Source: Oerskovia flava
Lineage (GTDB): Bacteria; Actinomycetota; Actinomycetes; Actinomycetales; Cellulomonadaceae
Direction of reading: 5' to 3'
DNA: 64,000 nucleotides
NCBI RefSeq assembly: GCF_026163685.1
Contig: NZ_JAOXSR010000006.1
Location: 183,589 to 247,588 of the forward strand
Positions 17,648 through 26,224 of the stretch are shown here, piece after piece (the stretch's first letter is position 1; each line of letters begins with the position of its first letter). The notes beneath the pieces were generated by a model. The model searched no databases and was not told the DNA's origin. It worked only from the letters and a program-made list of their open reading frames with translations. Both the position numbers and the translations under genes were made by a program.

Positions 17648-18295
17648 CTACTGGCGGACGAGCGGCGCGAGCCCTCGGGACCGCTCCACGGCCTCGGGCG
17701 AGCCGCAGACCGCGAGCCAGTTGGCCAGCAGGCGGTGGCCACCCTCGGTGAGGACTGACTCGGGGTGGAACTGCACGCCGTGCAGGGGCAGGTCGCGGTG
17801 CTGGACGGCCATGACGACCCCGCTGCTCGTGGCGGCCGTGATCTCGAGGAGGTCGGGCACCGTCTCGCGGATCACCGCGAGCGAGTGGTAGCGCGTCGCC
17901 GTGAACGGCGTCGGCAGCCCCTCGAGGACCCCGACGTCCTCGTGCTCGACGAGGCTGGTCTTGCCATGCATGAGCTCGGGCGCGTGCGTGACGGTCGCCC
18001 CGTAGACCTCCGCGAGCGCCTGGTGGCCCAAGCACACCCCGAGCATCGGGGTCCGGGAGGCGGCGCACGCCCGGATGACGTCCTCGCTCTGCCCGGCCTC
18101 CTGGGGGGTGCCGGGGCCGGGGGAGACGAGCACGCCGTCGAACGGTCCCTGCTCGTCCGCGTAGCGCCCGTCAGGCCCGACGTCCGGCACGGCGTCGTTG
18201 CGCACGACGACGGTCTCGGCACCCAGCTGGTCCAGGTACCCCACGATCGTGTAGACGAAGGAGTCGTAGTTGTCGACGACGAGGATGCGGACCAT
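17648..18295 (-). CDS. Class I glutamine amidotransferase (anthranilate/aminodeoxychorismate synthase component II)
   Basis: Releases ammonia from glutamine for a chorismate-using partner, giving anthranilate (TrpG) or aminodeoxychorismate (PabA). The 215-aa protein has the oxyanion motif SPGPGTP, the nucleophile motif GVCLGHQ and the catalytic HPESVLTE. The partner subunit is not in the window, so TrpG and PabA cannot be separated. The same gene stands beside pknB in Mycobacterium (Rv0013). ATG at 18295 opens MVRILVVDNYDSF, the typical family start. It is 2 bp downstream of the small membrane protein gene, so it belongs to the sortase operon. Confidence 0.92.
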   Translation of the reverse strand: MVRILVVDNYDSFVYTIVGYLDQLGAETVVVRNDAVPDVGPDGRYADEQGPFDGVLVSPGPGTPQEAGQSEDVIRACAASRTPMLGVCLGHQALAEVYGATVTHAPELMHGKTSLVEHEDVGVLEGLPTPFTATRYHSLAVIRETVPDLLEITAATSSGVVMAVQHRDLPLHGVQFHPESVLTEGGHRLLANWLAVCGSPEAVERSRGLAPLVRQ

Positions 18296-18297
18296 CC

Positions 18298-18468
18298 CTA
18301 CCCACCTGTCCCTTCGACGGTCGTCTCGTTGAACGGCATGTACTCGGCCACGACCGGGAACAGCCATTCGAAGCACACGTACACCACGGCGAGCACGAGC
18401 AGCAGCAGGAACAGCGCCCGCAACCAGGCCGGCCCGGGCAGCGCCCGCCAGAGTGCCCCGTACATCAT
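18298..18468 (-). CDS. 56-aa single-pass membrane protein
   Basis: A small protein of 56 residues: MMYGALWRALPG, then a hydrophobic helix (about 17-35: LRALFLLLLVLAVVYVCFE), then a short outer tail with NETT. ATG at 18468 overlaps the sortase stop (ATGA); a second ATG follows at once. It ends 2 bp before the amidotransferase start. Proteins of this kind occur at this position in other actinobacteria without a known function. Coupling to the sortase suggests a small accessory subunit, which is inference. Confidence 0.8.
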   Translation of the reverse strand: MMYGALWRALPGPAWLRALFLLLLVLAVVYVCFEWLFPVVAEYMPFNETTVEGTGG

Positions 18469-19334
18469 CGCCCTCCGAGCATCGTGGTGTCCGCGCCGTC
18501 CACCGGCGCGCCGCTCGCGTCGGCCGACGTGGCGAGCTCGGCAGGCAGGTCCGGCGGGATCCCGTCCTCGACCGGGAGCCAGTAGTCGAGCTCGCTGTGG
18601 ACGATGAACCGCTCCTGGAGCGAGTTCAGCCCGATCGGGTGGCACGTGGTGAGTGTCATCAGGCGGTCGCCGGGCTCGGCGCCGGGCTCACCCGGCACAG
18701 GGGCGACGACCTCGACCTGGTGCGGGAGCACGGGGTACATCTCCGTGACGCGGTACACGTACCAGATCTCCTCGACTCGCACGATGAGCGGATCGCCGAC
18801 CTCGAGCTCCTCGACCCGGTGGAACGGTGCGCCGTAGGTCATCCGGTGCGCGGCGAGCGAGAAGTTCCCGATGTCGCCGGGCATCACGGTCTCGGGGTAG
18901 TGCCCGGCCCACGCGCGGTCGAGCACTGAGCGCTTGTCGGTCCCCTCCGCGATCGGGATCTGGCGCTGACCGTCCCACCGCGGCACGAACAGCTGCCCGA
19001 AGAGCTCGCCCTCGGCCGGGGCGTCCGAGACGGGCGGGTCGTCACGGCGCAGGTCTGGCTCGCTCGCCGCGGCCTCGGGGATGTCCCAGCCCATGGCGGT
19101 GATCGTCGCCGCCTGCTCGCGGCCACCCTGCACGTCGGTCCACCACAGCTGCCACACGACGAAGAGCGCGAGCAGCACCCCGACGGTGATGAGGAGCTCG
19201 CCCACGACCCCGACGAGGGTCGAGAAGAACCCGCCTCCACCGCGCCGACGGCGCACGTGCCGGTCCGGCGTGCCGGTGCCGCCGGAGGGGCGGGCCGCCA
19301 CGGGCGCGAACGGATCGGTGGACGCTGTCGTCAC
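18465..19334 (-). CDS. srtE: Class E sortase
   Basis: Membrane transpeptidase that joins LAXTG-type surface proteins to peptidoglycan. The 289 aa have a short Arg-rich cytoplasmic end, one membrane helix (about 36-64) and an outer catalytic domain with His163 (LAAHRMTYG), Cys231 (TLTTCHP) and Arg242 (ERFIVH). TLTTCHP marks class E. Start GTG at 19334 overlaps the DUF881 stop (GTGA). Candidate substrates with LAVTG and LAATG signals are encoded at 23474-26122 and 41841-43520. Confidence 0.94.
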   Translation of the reverse strand: MTTASTDPFAPVAARPSGGTGTPDRHVRRRRGGGGFFSTLVGVVGELLITVGVLLALFVVWQLWWTDVQGGREQAATITAMGWDIPEAAASEPDLRRDDPPVSDAPAEGELFGQLFVPRWDGQRQIPIAEGTDKRSVLDRAWAGHYPETVMPGDIGNFSLAAHRMTYGAPFHRVEELEVGDPLIVRVEEIWYVYRVTEMYPVLPHQVEVVAPVPGEPGAEPGDRLMTLTTCHPIGLNSLQERFIVHSELDYWLPVEDGIPPDLPAELATSADASGAPVDGADTTMLGGR

Positions 19335-20122
19335 GAGAACACCTCGGTTCCGTCGGGAAGCTCTGCGAACTGGAGCTCGGTGCTGCCCTCGAAGCGCGGG
19401 ATCTCGAGCGAGGAGGACCGCTGCGCGGACCACCCGAGGTTCACGGCGTCGACGTACTCCTTGTAGATCGCGATCTCGGGAGACCGGTCGAGGGCCGCCT
19501 CCATGCTCTCCGGGTCGCCGACGGCCTGCACGACGTAGGGCGGGGAGTACACGCGCCCATGGAGGATGAGGATGTTCCCGGCGCACCGGAACGCGGACGT
19601 CGCGGTGACGCGCTGACCCTGGAGCGTCATGGCCTCGGCACCGCCCGCCCACAGCGCGTTGATCACGGCCTGCAGGTCCTGCTGGTGCACCACGAGGTCG
19701 TCGGGTCGGACCCCCGGCACGTCGAGGGCCGAGACCGGTGCGTCGTCGAGCGCGACCGTGACGCCCGGCCCTGTGACGGCGAGGTCGCCCGAGACCAGCT
19801 GCGTGCGCGTGACGAGGTCCTCGGGGAGCTTCGTGGCGCTCTGGTCCAGTCCCTGGCTGAGCCCGTTCACCTCGGCGGCGAGCGTGTCGACCTCGGCGAC
19901 GAGCGCACCCACCCGGTCACCCTCACGGTCGACGAGCTGGGCGAGGTTCTGTGGGTGTCGGGTCTCGCGTCCCTGCGCGAGCTGCGCGCTCGAGACGAAC
20001 ATCAGACCGGCGAGCGCGAGCACGAGCCCCACCGTCAGGGAGGCGCGGACCCTGCGCGCACGGGAGGGAGCCGCCGGGCCCTGGGGCTCGCCGGCCTGTG
20101 GTCCCGTCACGGAGACCGACAT
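19331..20122 (-). CDS. DUF881 family membrane protein
   Basis: 263 aa: a charged, Pro-rich N-terminus, one membrane helix (about 28-47, TVGLVLALAGLMFVSSAQLA), a coiled-coil stretch (about 60-105) and a compact outer DUF881 domain (VTGPGVTVALDDAP, VVHQQDLQAVINALWAGGAEA). The family sits beside crgA and sortase genes throughout actinobacteria and is thought to act at the divisome, but no activity is established. GGAAGGGG lies 7 nt before the ATG. First gene of the minus-strand operon DUF881-sortase-56 aa-amidotransferase, each overlapping or nearly touching the next. Confidence 0.9.
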   Translation of the reverse strand: MSVSVTGPQAGEPQGPAAPSRARRVRASLTVGLVLALAGLMFVSSAQLAQGRETRHPQNLAQLVDREGDRVGALVAEVDTLAAEVNGLSQGLDQSATKLPEDLVTRTQLVSGDLAVTGPGVTVALDDAPVSALDVPGVRPDDLVVHQQDLQAVINALWAGGAEAMTLQGQRVTATSAFRCAGNILILHGRVYSPPYVVQAVGDPESMEAALDRSPEIAIYKEYVDAVNLGWSAQRSSSLEIPRFEGSTELQFAELPDGTEVFS

Positions 20123-20334
20123 GTCATCACCCCTTCCGCTCACCACCGGGCACCTGCACGACGGGCCGCAGAGGTCGCTGCGCCGGACCGTGCACACGAC
20201 TATTCTGTGCGCGCACTACGCTAGACGACGAATGGCGTGCTCCCATGACGGGGCGCGGCATTCACCCGAAGCCCACACGGCTCGTGCACCCGAGGGTCGC
20301 AGCAGCCGTCATCGAAGGACAGGAGCCCGTTCTC

Positions 20335-20592
20335 GTGCCCGAGTCGAAGTCCCGCAAGAAGAAGCCCTCCGCCCCCCGGGAGCCGAGGGCGACGCAGCCT
20401 GGCCCCGGCGGCAACCCGCGCTGGCTCGTCCCGACCATGCTCGGCCTCATGCTCTTCGGGCTGGCCTGGATCGTGCTCTTCTACCTCAGCGGCGGCAACC
20501 AGCTCCCGATCCCCGCGCTCGGCGCCTGGAACCTTGCCGTCGGTTTCGCCTTCATCATCGCCGGGTTCGGACTCACCACCCGCTGGCGGTGA
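20335..20592 (+). CDS. crgA: Cell division protein CrgA
   Basis: Small membrane protein that helps recruit penicillin-binding proteins to the septum and tempers FtsZ-ring assembly in actinomycetes. The 85 aa have a basic N-terminus (MPESKSRKKK) and two membrane helices (about 36-56 and 65-82) ending TTRWR, the normal CrgA plan. GTG at 20335 has AGGAG 9 nt upstream and matches the family start; an in-frame ATG at 20244 would add 30 atypical residues. Divergent from the DUF881 operon, with which it shares a 212-bp promoter region. Confidence 0.93.
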   Translation: MPESKSRKKKPSAPREPRATQPGPGGNPRWLVPTMLGLMLFGLAWIVLFYLSGGNQLPIPALGAWNLAVGFAFIIAGFGLTTRWR

Positions 20593-20599
20593 CGAGTCA

Positions 20600-20623
20600 C
20601 ACAGGTGTAGTTCCACACCTGTG
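20600..20623. terminator. Terminator between crgA and the rhomboid gene
   Basis: A perfect 9-bp stem CACAGGTGT/ACACCTGTG with a 6-nt loop lies between two convergent genes. Confidence 0.75.
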
Positions 20624-20642
20624 AGTAACTCCTGGGGATAAC

Positions 20643-21533
20643 TCAGAACGCGGGGACCGACGCGTACGTGACGACGGTCGCGACGACGAGGCCGAGAGCC
20701 ACGAGCACGCTCACCCCGCCACCGACGAGCAGGCGGCGTTCCTTGGGGGCGTAGGCGAAGCCGGCGCCCACCAGGGCGCCGACGACCAGGCCCCCGAGGT
20801 GCGCCTCCCAGGCGATGTTCGGCACGAAGAGCCCGATCGCGAAGTTGATGCCGATGAGCACGACGATCTGCATCGCGTTGCGGCCCAGGCGGTTGAGGAC
20901 CACCATCACTGCGCCGAACAGCCCGAACACCGCGCCCGACGCGCCGACGACCGCCGTGTACCAGCCCTGGTCGGTCGGGCCGCCCGCCAGCAGCAGGTAG
21001 CCCACCGACCCGCCGACGGCGGACAGCACGTAGAGCACGACGAAGCGCGCGCGGCCGAGGGTCTGCTCGAGGAACGGCCCCGTGATCCACAGGGCGTACA
21101 TGTTGAACAGGATGTGGATCGGCAGGATCCCGTACGCCAGCACGGTGGAGTGCAGGAACGCCGCCGTGAGGAAGCGGTAGGGCTCCTCGGCCCCGACGAC
21201 CGGCGCGAACGCCCACTGCTGGGTCCACGCCCCCGCGGTGACGATCTGGAGCAGCCAGCTCACCACGCAGAGCCCGATGATGGTCAGGGTGACCACCGGC
21301 CGCCCCCCGCGGACCCGCCCGCCGAGCACCGTCGTCGTGCGCGGTGCAGCCTTGGCGGTCTCCCGCACGCAGTCCACGCACTGGATCCCCACCGCGGCGG
21401 GCCGCTGGCACTCGGGGCACGCCGGACGCCCGCAGCGCTGGCACCGGACGTAGGAGACGCGCTCGGGGTGACGGGGGCAGACGGGGACCGGCTGGGCGGA
21501 CGGCGTCCCGTACGCGGGGGACGTGATGGTCAG
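20643..21533 (-). CDS. Rhomboid intramembrane serine protease with N-terminal zinc-finger motif
   Basis: About 295 aa. An N-terminal B-box-like zinc motif (CPRHP, CQRCG, CPECQ, CVDC) precedes six or seven membrane helices with the catalytic serine in GASG and the histidine in EAHLGG. Rhomboids cut transmembrane proteins within the bilayer; the substrate is unknown. The start is odd: no ATG, GTG or TTG lies in this frame between the peptidyl-prolyl isomerase stop and the zinc motif. The candidates are CTG at 21533, overlapping that stop, or ATC at 21527, which is better spaced from a GAGG ribosome site. Homologues begin at about this point. Confidence 0.85.
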   Translation of the reverse strand: MTITSPAYGTPSAQPVPVCPRHPERVSYVRCQRCGRPACPECQRPAAVGIQCVDCVRETAKAAPRTTTVLGGRVRGGRPVVTLTIIGLCVVSWLLQIVTAGAWTQQWAFAPVVGAEEPYRFLTAAFLHSTVLAYGILPIHILFNMYALWITGPFLEQTLGRARFVVLYVLSAVGGSVGYLLLAGGPTDQGWYTAVVGASGAVFGLFGAVMVVLNRLGRNAMQIVVLIGINFAIGLFVPNIAWEAHLGGLVVGALVGAGFAYAPKERRLLVGGGVSVLVALGLVVATVVTYASVPAF

Positions 21534-22069
21534 TCCTCGATCGTGACCGAGGTGATGGTGATGTCGTCGACGGGGCGGTCGCCCGGGCGCGTGCGGGTCG
21601 TCCCGATCGCGTCCACCACGGCGCGCGACTCGTCGTCGGCCACGCGGCCGAAGATCGTGTGCTTGCCGTTGAGCCACGGGGTGGCGGCGGTGGAGATGAA
21701 GAACTGCGAGCCGTTGGTGCCCTCGGCCTCGCCCGTCACCGGGTTGCGGCGCACGCCGGCGTTCGCCATGGCGAGCAGGTACTTCTGGTCGAACTGCAGC
21801 TCGGGGTGGATCTCGTCGTTGAACGCGTAGCCCGGTCCGCCCGTGCCGGTGCCGAGCGGGCACCCGCCCTGGATCATGAAGTCGGGGATGACGCGGTGGA
21901 AGATCAGGCCGTCGTAGAACGGCTCGGTGCGCTCGGCGCCCGTACGCGGGTCCGCCCAGGGCTTCGTGCCGGAGGCGAGGCCCACGAAGTTCGCCACCGT
22001 CTTCGGGGCGTGGTTCGGCAGCAGCTCGATACGGATGTCACCAGAGGTGGTGTGGAGGGTTGCGAACAT
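21530..22069 (-). CDS. Cyclophilin-type peptidyl-prolyl cis-trans isomerase
   Basis: Cytoplasmic protein-folding enzyme of 179 aa with no signal peptide. The cyclophilin core is complete: FYDGLIFHRVIPDFMIQGG holds the catalytic arginine, then GPGYAFNDE, MANAG, GSQFFIS and LNGKHTIFGRV. It corresponds to the PpiA found near the origin in Mycobacterium (Rv0009). It ends where the rhomboid reading frame begins, so the two are likely coupled. Confidence 0.95.
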   Translation of the reverse strand: MFATLHTTSGDIRIELLPNHAPKTVANFVGLASGTKPWADPRTGAERTEPFYDGLIFHRVIPDFMIQGGCPLGTGTGGPGYAFNDEIHPELQFDQKYLLAMANAGVRRNPVTGEAEGTNGSQFFISTAATPWLNGKHTIFGRVADDESRAVVDAIGTTRTRPGDRPVDDITITSVTIED

Positions 22070-22256
22070 GGCCCCATTCTCACACGTGGGCGCCGACGGG
22101 CCACGTCAGGACCGGTCCGTGCGGGCGCTCGTCACAGGCTCACCACGAGGCTCTCACCCCACCGCACCGACGTCAGGTCTCGCGACGAGGTAGAGGTGGT
22201 GGCAGAGTGGAACAACAGTCAGATGCCCCATCCGCACGCAGACCTGGGAGTCACCT

Positions 22257-23375
22257 ATGCCCGACCGGATCCGTCGCTCGGCCCACACCGCGGGCGAGAA
22301 GCTCGAGAGCATCGACACCGAGAAGATCAAGGACCAGGCGGCCGACGTCGCCGCCGTCCTCAGCGACGCAGGGTCACGGGCGACGACGTCAGCGGTGCAC
22401 CTGGCCGGCCAGGCCAAGGACTGGGGGACCCCGCGAGTCGAGGCCTTCGTCGAGTGGCTCACGCCCAAGGTGGAGAAGGCCTGGCAGGAGAGCGTCCAGG
22501 CAGCCGCCCCGCGCGTCGAGAAGGCCGCCGAGAAGGCGGCCCCCGCCATCGACACCGCGCACGACAAGCTCGTCGACGAGCTCCTGCCGCGCATCGTCGC
22601 CAGCTTCAACGCCGCGGCGGCCACCGCTGCGGCCGCCGCGGGCACGGCCGCCGTCGCCACGGCAGCCGCGGCCGACACCGGGGTGAAGAAGACGAGCAAG
22701 CGGCTCGACAAGGCAGCGAAGAAGGCCGGCAAGAGCGTCGACAAGGCAGCGAAGAAGGCCGCGAAGCGCTCGGGCAAGGGCGTCGGCAAGGTCGCGAAGA
22801 AGGCCTCGAAGGGCGCCGACAAGGCTGCCGCGAAGGCGAACGCACGACTCGCCGCGATCAGCAGCGCGGCCGCCGACGCCTCTGGCTCGAAGGGCAAGGG
22901 CAAGAAGGTCTGGTGGATCGTCGGTGGCGTCACCGCCGCCGGGGCCACCTACGTCCTGTGGCGCCGTGCTCAGCCCACCACCGACCCGTGGGCCGAGCCC
23001 TGGGAGCAGGAGTCCTCGGGCGACCCCCTCGACGACGCGCGTGCTGCCGTGGGCGACGCCGCCGAGGCCGTGGGCGAGGCCGCCGGCGCTGCCCTCGCGA
23101 AGGGCCGTGAGGCCGGTGACAAGGTCGCGGGCAAGGTCTCCGAGGTGCGTGAGGACCTCACCGAGCGTGTGAACGACGCCGTCTCCGAGGCGAAGGAAGC
23201 CACGAAGAAGGCCTCGCCCCGCTCGCGCTCAGCGAGCTCGTCGGCCGCGAACACGGCTGCCGACGCCGCGAAGAAGATCGCGGGTGCGACGGAGGAGGCC
23301 ACCGCCGAGGCCAAGGACGCGGTCCAGGACGCCAAGGCCGAGGCCAAGAAGAAGGCGGACGAGGCGAAGGACTGA
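22257..23375 (+). CDS. Lys/Ala-rich single-pass membrane protein
   Basis: 372 aa of unknown function. Residues 1-120 are amphipathic helix. About 145-200 is a run of AKK/KKA and DKAAKKA units like the basic tails of histone H1 and actinobacterial HupB. One membrane helix follows (about 221-240, VWWIVGGVTAAGATYVLW). After the helix comes the actinobacterial motif DPWAEPW and a long Ala/Glu/Lys helix to the end, ending AKKKADEAKD. Repeated Ala-Lys heptads suggest coiled coil. GGGAG lies 6 nt before the ATG. A terminator follows. Attachment of DNA or of an envelope polymer to the membrane is possible but not shown. Confidence 0.75.
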   Translation: MPDRIRRSAHTAGEKLESIDTEKIKDQAADVAAVLSDAGSRATTSAVHLAGQAKDWGTPRVEAFVEWLTPKVEKAWQESVQAAAPRVEKAAEKAAPAIDTAHDKLVDELLPRIVASFNAAAATAAAAAGTAAVATAAAADTGVKKTSKRLDKAAKKAGKSVDKAAKKAAKRSGKGVGKVAKKASKGADKAAAKANARLAAISSAAADASGSKGKGKKVWWIVGGVTAAGATYVLWRRAQPTTDPWAEPWEQESSGDPLDDARAAVGDAAEAVGEAAGAALAKGREAGDKVAGKVSEVREDLTERVNDAVSEAKEATKKASPRSRSASSSAANTAADAAKKIAGATEEATAEAKDAVQDAKAEAKKKADEAKD

Positions 23376-23395
23376 CCTCACCGACCCGCACACGA

Positions 23396-23434
23396 CGAGG
23401 GGCCCTGACCGAACATCTCGGTCGGGGCCCCTCG
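23396..23434. terminator. Terminator after the Lys/Ala-rich gene
   Basis: A long inverted repeat (CGAGGGGCCC-TGACCGA with its complement, short loop) lies between two convergent genes. Confidence 0.85.
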
Positions 23435-23467
23435 CCGTGTCACTGCCGTGTCACTGCCGTGTCACTG
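23435..23467. repeat. Three tandem copies of an 11-bp unit
   Basis: CCGTGTCACTG is repeated three times without change, directly after the terminator and 6 bp before the galactanase stop codon. Confidence 0.9.
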
Positions 23468-23473
23468 CCGTCG

Positions 23474-26122
23474 TCACGCCGCCCGGCGCCTACGGTGCAC
23501 GATCAGCACACCGCCGACGGTCAGCAGGCCGAGCGCGAGGCCGAGCAGGCCGAGCAGGGCCGCACCCGTCACGGCCAGCTGACCGCCCGGCGCGAGCACC
23601 GTGATCTGTGCCTGCGCGATCAGCTCACCGTCCGCGTCCCGGGCCTGGACGTGGTGCGTCCCTGCCTCGAGGTCGGCCGGGACGACCACCGTGGCGGTGG
23701 CGACGCCGTCGATCACCGCGGCGGTGGCGAGAGCGCGGTACGCCGAGGCCACACCGAGCTCGACCCGCGAGCCGGGGGCGTTCTCCACCGTCGCCGTGAC
23801 GCGGTCACCCGGCCGCACGGTCTTCGCCGAGAGGGTCATCGTCGCCGTCGTCTCGTCGTCGGCGGGCTCCTCGGGAGTCGTCGGTGCAGGCTCAGGCTCG
23901 GGATCCGGACCGGGTGTCGGCCCGGGGGTCTCGTCCTCGGCGAGGACCAGACCGTCGAGCGCCGCCCGGAGCTGCTCCGTGGCGCCGTCGACCGTCGCCT
24001 GGCTCGGGCTCGGGGAGCCGAGGACGAACGCCGCGCGCTCCAGGGCCTCCTCGAGCGCCGCCACGCTGTCGGCGGTGTAGGCGTCGCGGTCGACGGCGTC
24101 CGCCTCCTCCACGAGCGCCTCGAGGGCGCTCTGGTCCACCTCGGCGGCGGGTGCGTCGGCGACGAGCGCGAAGTTGTCCATCGTCCCCCACGCACCACCG
24201 GAGAGGGCGAGGTTCGCCGAGACGGTCACCACGCCGTCGGCCCCGACGTTGAGCGGTGCGGTCTGCGGCGTCTGCCAGTTCACGAACCCCTCGAGCCCGA
24301 AGTCCGCGGAGACCGAGGAGATGCCGGAGCTCGCGGCGATGCGCAGGGTGTCACCGGAACCGGCGTTCCCGCCCTGGACCTTGGCCGACAGCCGGTACTG
24401 GCCCGGCGGCACGTCCGTGACGACCTGCTCGATCGAGAAGGTGAAAGGGCTGCCCGAGTAGAAGTGCGTCGAGCGGCTGCCCTCGAAGGGGTCGTTCGTG
24501 CTGCTGATCGTGTATCCGGCCCCGGTTCCCGTCCAGGGCTCGACGCCGTCCTCGAAGCCGGGGTTCAGCACGAGGTTCGCGCCCTCGTCGACGTCGCCGA
24601 CGACCGTCACGGTCACCGTGGCCGAGTGGTCGGCCGAGGTGGTGCCCGTGAAGGTGTACGTGCCCGGCCCGGAGATCCACGCGGCGGACCCCTGCCAGGT
24701 CACGTCCTGCTCCTCGGTGGTGCCGTCGGTGTACGACACCTCGACGGTCGAGGGCAGCTCGATCGGATCGCCGTCGACGACGGTCAGCTGCAGCGGCCGC
24801 ACGGCGTCGAGCTCGCGCGGGCCCACCGAGCCGGTGCGGGCGTACTCGTAGACGCGCAGCGAATCCAGCGGGGTGCCGTCGAAGGCGAAGAGTGCCTGGT
24901 TGTCCCAGCCCGAGCCGCCGAAGTCGTCGGCCCACTCGTCACCGAGCGCGCCGGTCGGGTCGTAGAACTCCTGCGAGGCGGGGTTCGCCCAGCCGGAGCC
25001 GTCCCGCTCCCACAGCTCCCAGTTCGCCTCGAGCTGGTCCGGCGGGCCGACCGGCAGCCAGGCCGGCTCCCAGTAGAAGGTCCCGAGGCCCTTGCCGTCG
25101 GGGACGTTCGCGACGGCCTGCATGACGTCGCGCAGCGCCAGGGCCTGGCCCTGCACGGACGCCGAGTACGGACCGCGGGCGTCCTCGACGGCGTTCGGGT
25201 ACCCGTCGCCGTCCTCGAGCGTGTACGTCCACGACGTCTCGGCGACCGCCACCTCCTTGTCGTACGTGGTGGCGACGTGCGTGAGCACGTCGGTGAGGTT
25301 CTGGGGCGTGCCGTGCCAGAACGCATAGTAGGAGCTGAGGAACACGTCGTAGTCGACGCCGCGCTGGTCGAGCTCGCGGGCCACGGTCGCGTACTGGTTC
25401 GCGCGCTCCGGGTTGGTGAAGTGCACGGCGACCTTCACGTCGTCGCCCAGCGTGTCCCGCACGGCCTGCGAGCCGGCCTGGAACAGGTCGGCGGTGTTCG
25501 CCCACCCGCGGGTCCCGGCGATCTCGCCGCCGGTCGTCTCGTTGCCGATCTGCACCATACCGATGTCCACACCGGCGTCGTCCATCGTCTGCAGGGTCTC
25601 GGCCGTGTAGTCGTACAGCGCGTCGACCCGGTCCTCGCCCTCCAGCCCCCGCCACGAGCGGGGGAGGTACTGCTGGCCCGGGTGCGCCCAGAAGTCCGAG
25701 TAGTGGAAGTTGACGAGCACCTGCATGCCCGCCTCGGTGGCGCGGCGGCCGATCTCCGTGGCGCGCGCGGCGTCGACGTTCCCGGCACCGTAGCCCTGCG
25801 TCGGGTCGGTGCTGGAGAACGGCTCGTTCCAGACCCGGATGCGGGCCCAGTTCACGCCCGCCTCGGCGAGCACCTCGAAGAGGTCCGCCTCCTCGCCGGC
25901 GAAGTTCTTGAACGTCACGCCGCTCTCCTCGAGCGACAGGACGGTGGAGAAGTCCGCACCGTTGATCCAGTCGTCACCCATCCCCTCGACCCGGGGGACG
26001 GTGATGCCGGCAGGCACCGGCTCGTCCTCGGCGGCGTGGGCTCCGGTGGCCAGGCCCGTGCCCGTCAGGGCGGTGACGAGGGCCACGGCTGTGACCGCTC
26101 TCAGTCGTGCGCGCACTCCCAT
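23474..26122 (-). CDS. Wall-anchored endo-beta-1,4-galactanase (GH53), multidomain
   Basis: Cuts beta-1,4-galactan side chains of pectin (type I arabinogalactan) outside the cell. The 882 aa comprise a signal peptide (to about 30, GAHA/AED), a GH53 barrel (about 40-380) with acid/base Glu195 (QIGNE) and nucleophile Glu295 (VAETSW), a bacterial Ig-like domain (about 440-510), a carbohydrate-binding beta-sandwich (NLVLNPGFEDG, about 515-660), a FIVAR helical module, a Pro/Asp linker and another beta-rich domain. The end is a sorting signal: LAVTG (about 849), a hydrophobic helix and RRRRAA. LAXTG is the class E sortase motif. ATG at 26122 has GAAAGGAC upstream. Last gene of the galactan locus, after two hairpins. 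Confidence 0.93.
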   Translation of the reverse strand: MGVRARLRAVTAVALVTALTGTGLATGAHAAEDEPVPAGITVPRVEGMGDDWINGADFSTVLSLEESGVTFKNFAGEEADLFEVLAEAGVNWARIRVWNEPFSSTDPTQGYGAGNVDAARATEIGRRATEAGMQVLVNFHYSDFWAHPGQQYLPRSWRGLEGEDRVDALYDYTAETLQTMDDAGVDIGMVQIGNETTGGEIAGTRGWANTADLFQAGSQAVRDTLGDDVKVAVHFTNPERANQYATVARELDQRGVDYDVFLSSYYAFWHGTPQNLTDVLTHVATTYDKEVAVAETSWTYTLEDGDGYPNAVEDARGPYSASVQGQALALRDVMQAVANVPDGKGLGTFYWEPAWLPVGPPDQLEANWELWERDGSGWANPASQEFYDPTGALGDEWADDFGGSGWDNQALFAFDGTPLDSLRVYEYARTGSVGPRELDAVRPLQLTVVDGDPIELPSTVEVSYTDGTTEEQDVTWQGSAAWISGPGTYTFTGTTSADHSATVTVTVVGDVDEGANLVLNPGFEDGVEPWTGTGAGYTISSTNDPFEGSRSTHFYSGSPFTFSIEQVVTDVPPGQYRLSAKVQGGNAGSGDTLRIAASSGISSVSADFGLEGFVNWQTPQTAPLNVGADGVVTVSANLALSGGAWGTMDNFALVADAPAAEVDQSALEALVEEADAVDRDAYTADSVAALEEALERAAFVLGSPSPSQATVDGATEQLRAALDGLVLAEDETPGPTPGPDPEPEPAPTTPEEPADDETTATMTLSAKTVRPGDRVTATVENAPGSRVELGVASAYRALATAAVIDGVATATVVVPADLEAGTHHVQARDADGELIAQAQITVLAPGGQLAVTGAALLGLLGLALGLLTVGGVLIVHRRRRAA

Positions 26123-26169
26123 GTGCTTGTCCTTTCGATCGTCGTCGATCGTGCGATCCGCATCGATCT

Positions 26170-26195
26170 CCGCGGCGTGCGGGTGCACGCCGCGG
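26170..26195 (-). terminator. Second hairpin between ganQ and the galactanase gene
   Basis: A perfect 11-bp GC stem with a 4-nt loop (26170-26180 with 26185-26195). With its neighbour it probably limits readthrough into the galactanase gene. Confidence 0.65.
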
Positions 26196-26202
26196 TCGTC
26201 CG

Positions 26203-26224
26203 CCCGGGCCTCACGAGGCCCGGG
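26203..26224 (-). terminator. First hairpin directly after ganQ
   Basis: CCCGGGCCT/AGGCCCGGG, a 9-bp stem with a 4-nt loop, begins at the base after the ganQ stop codon. Confidence 0.65.
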
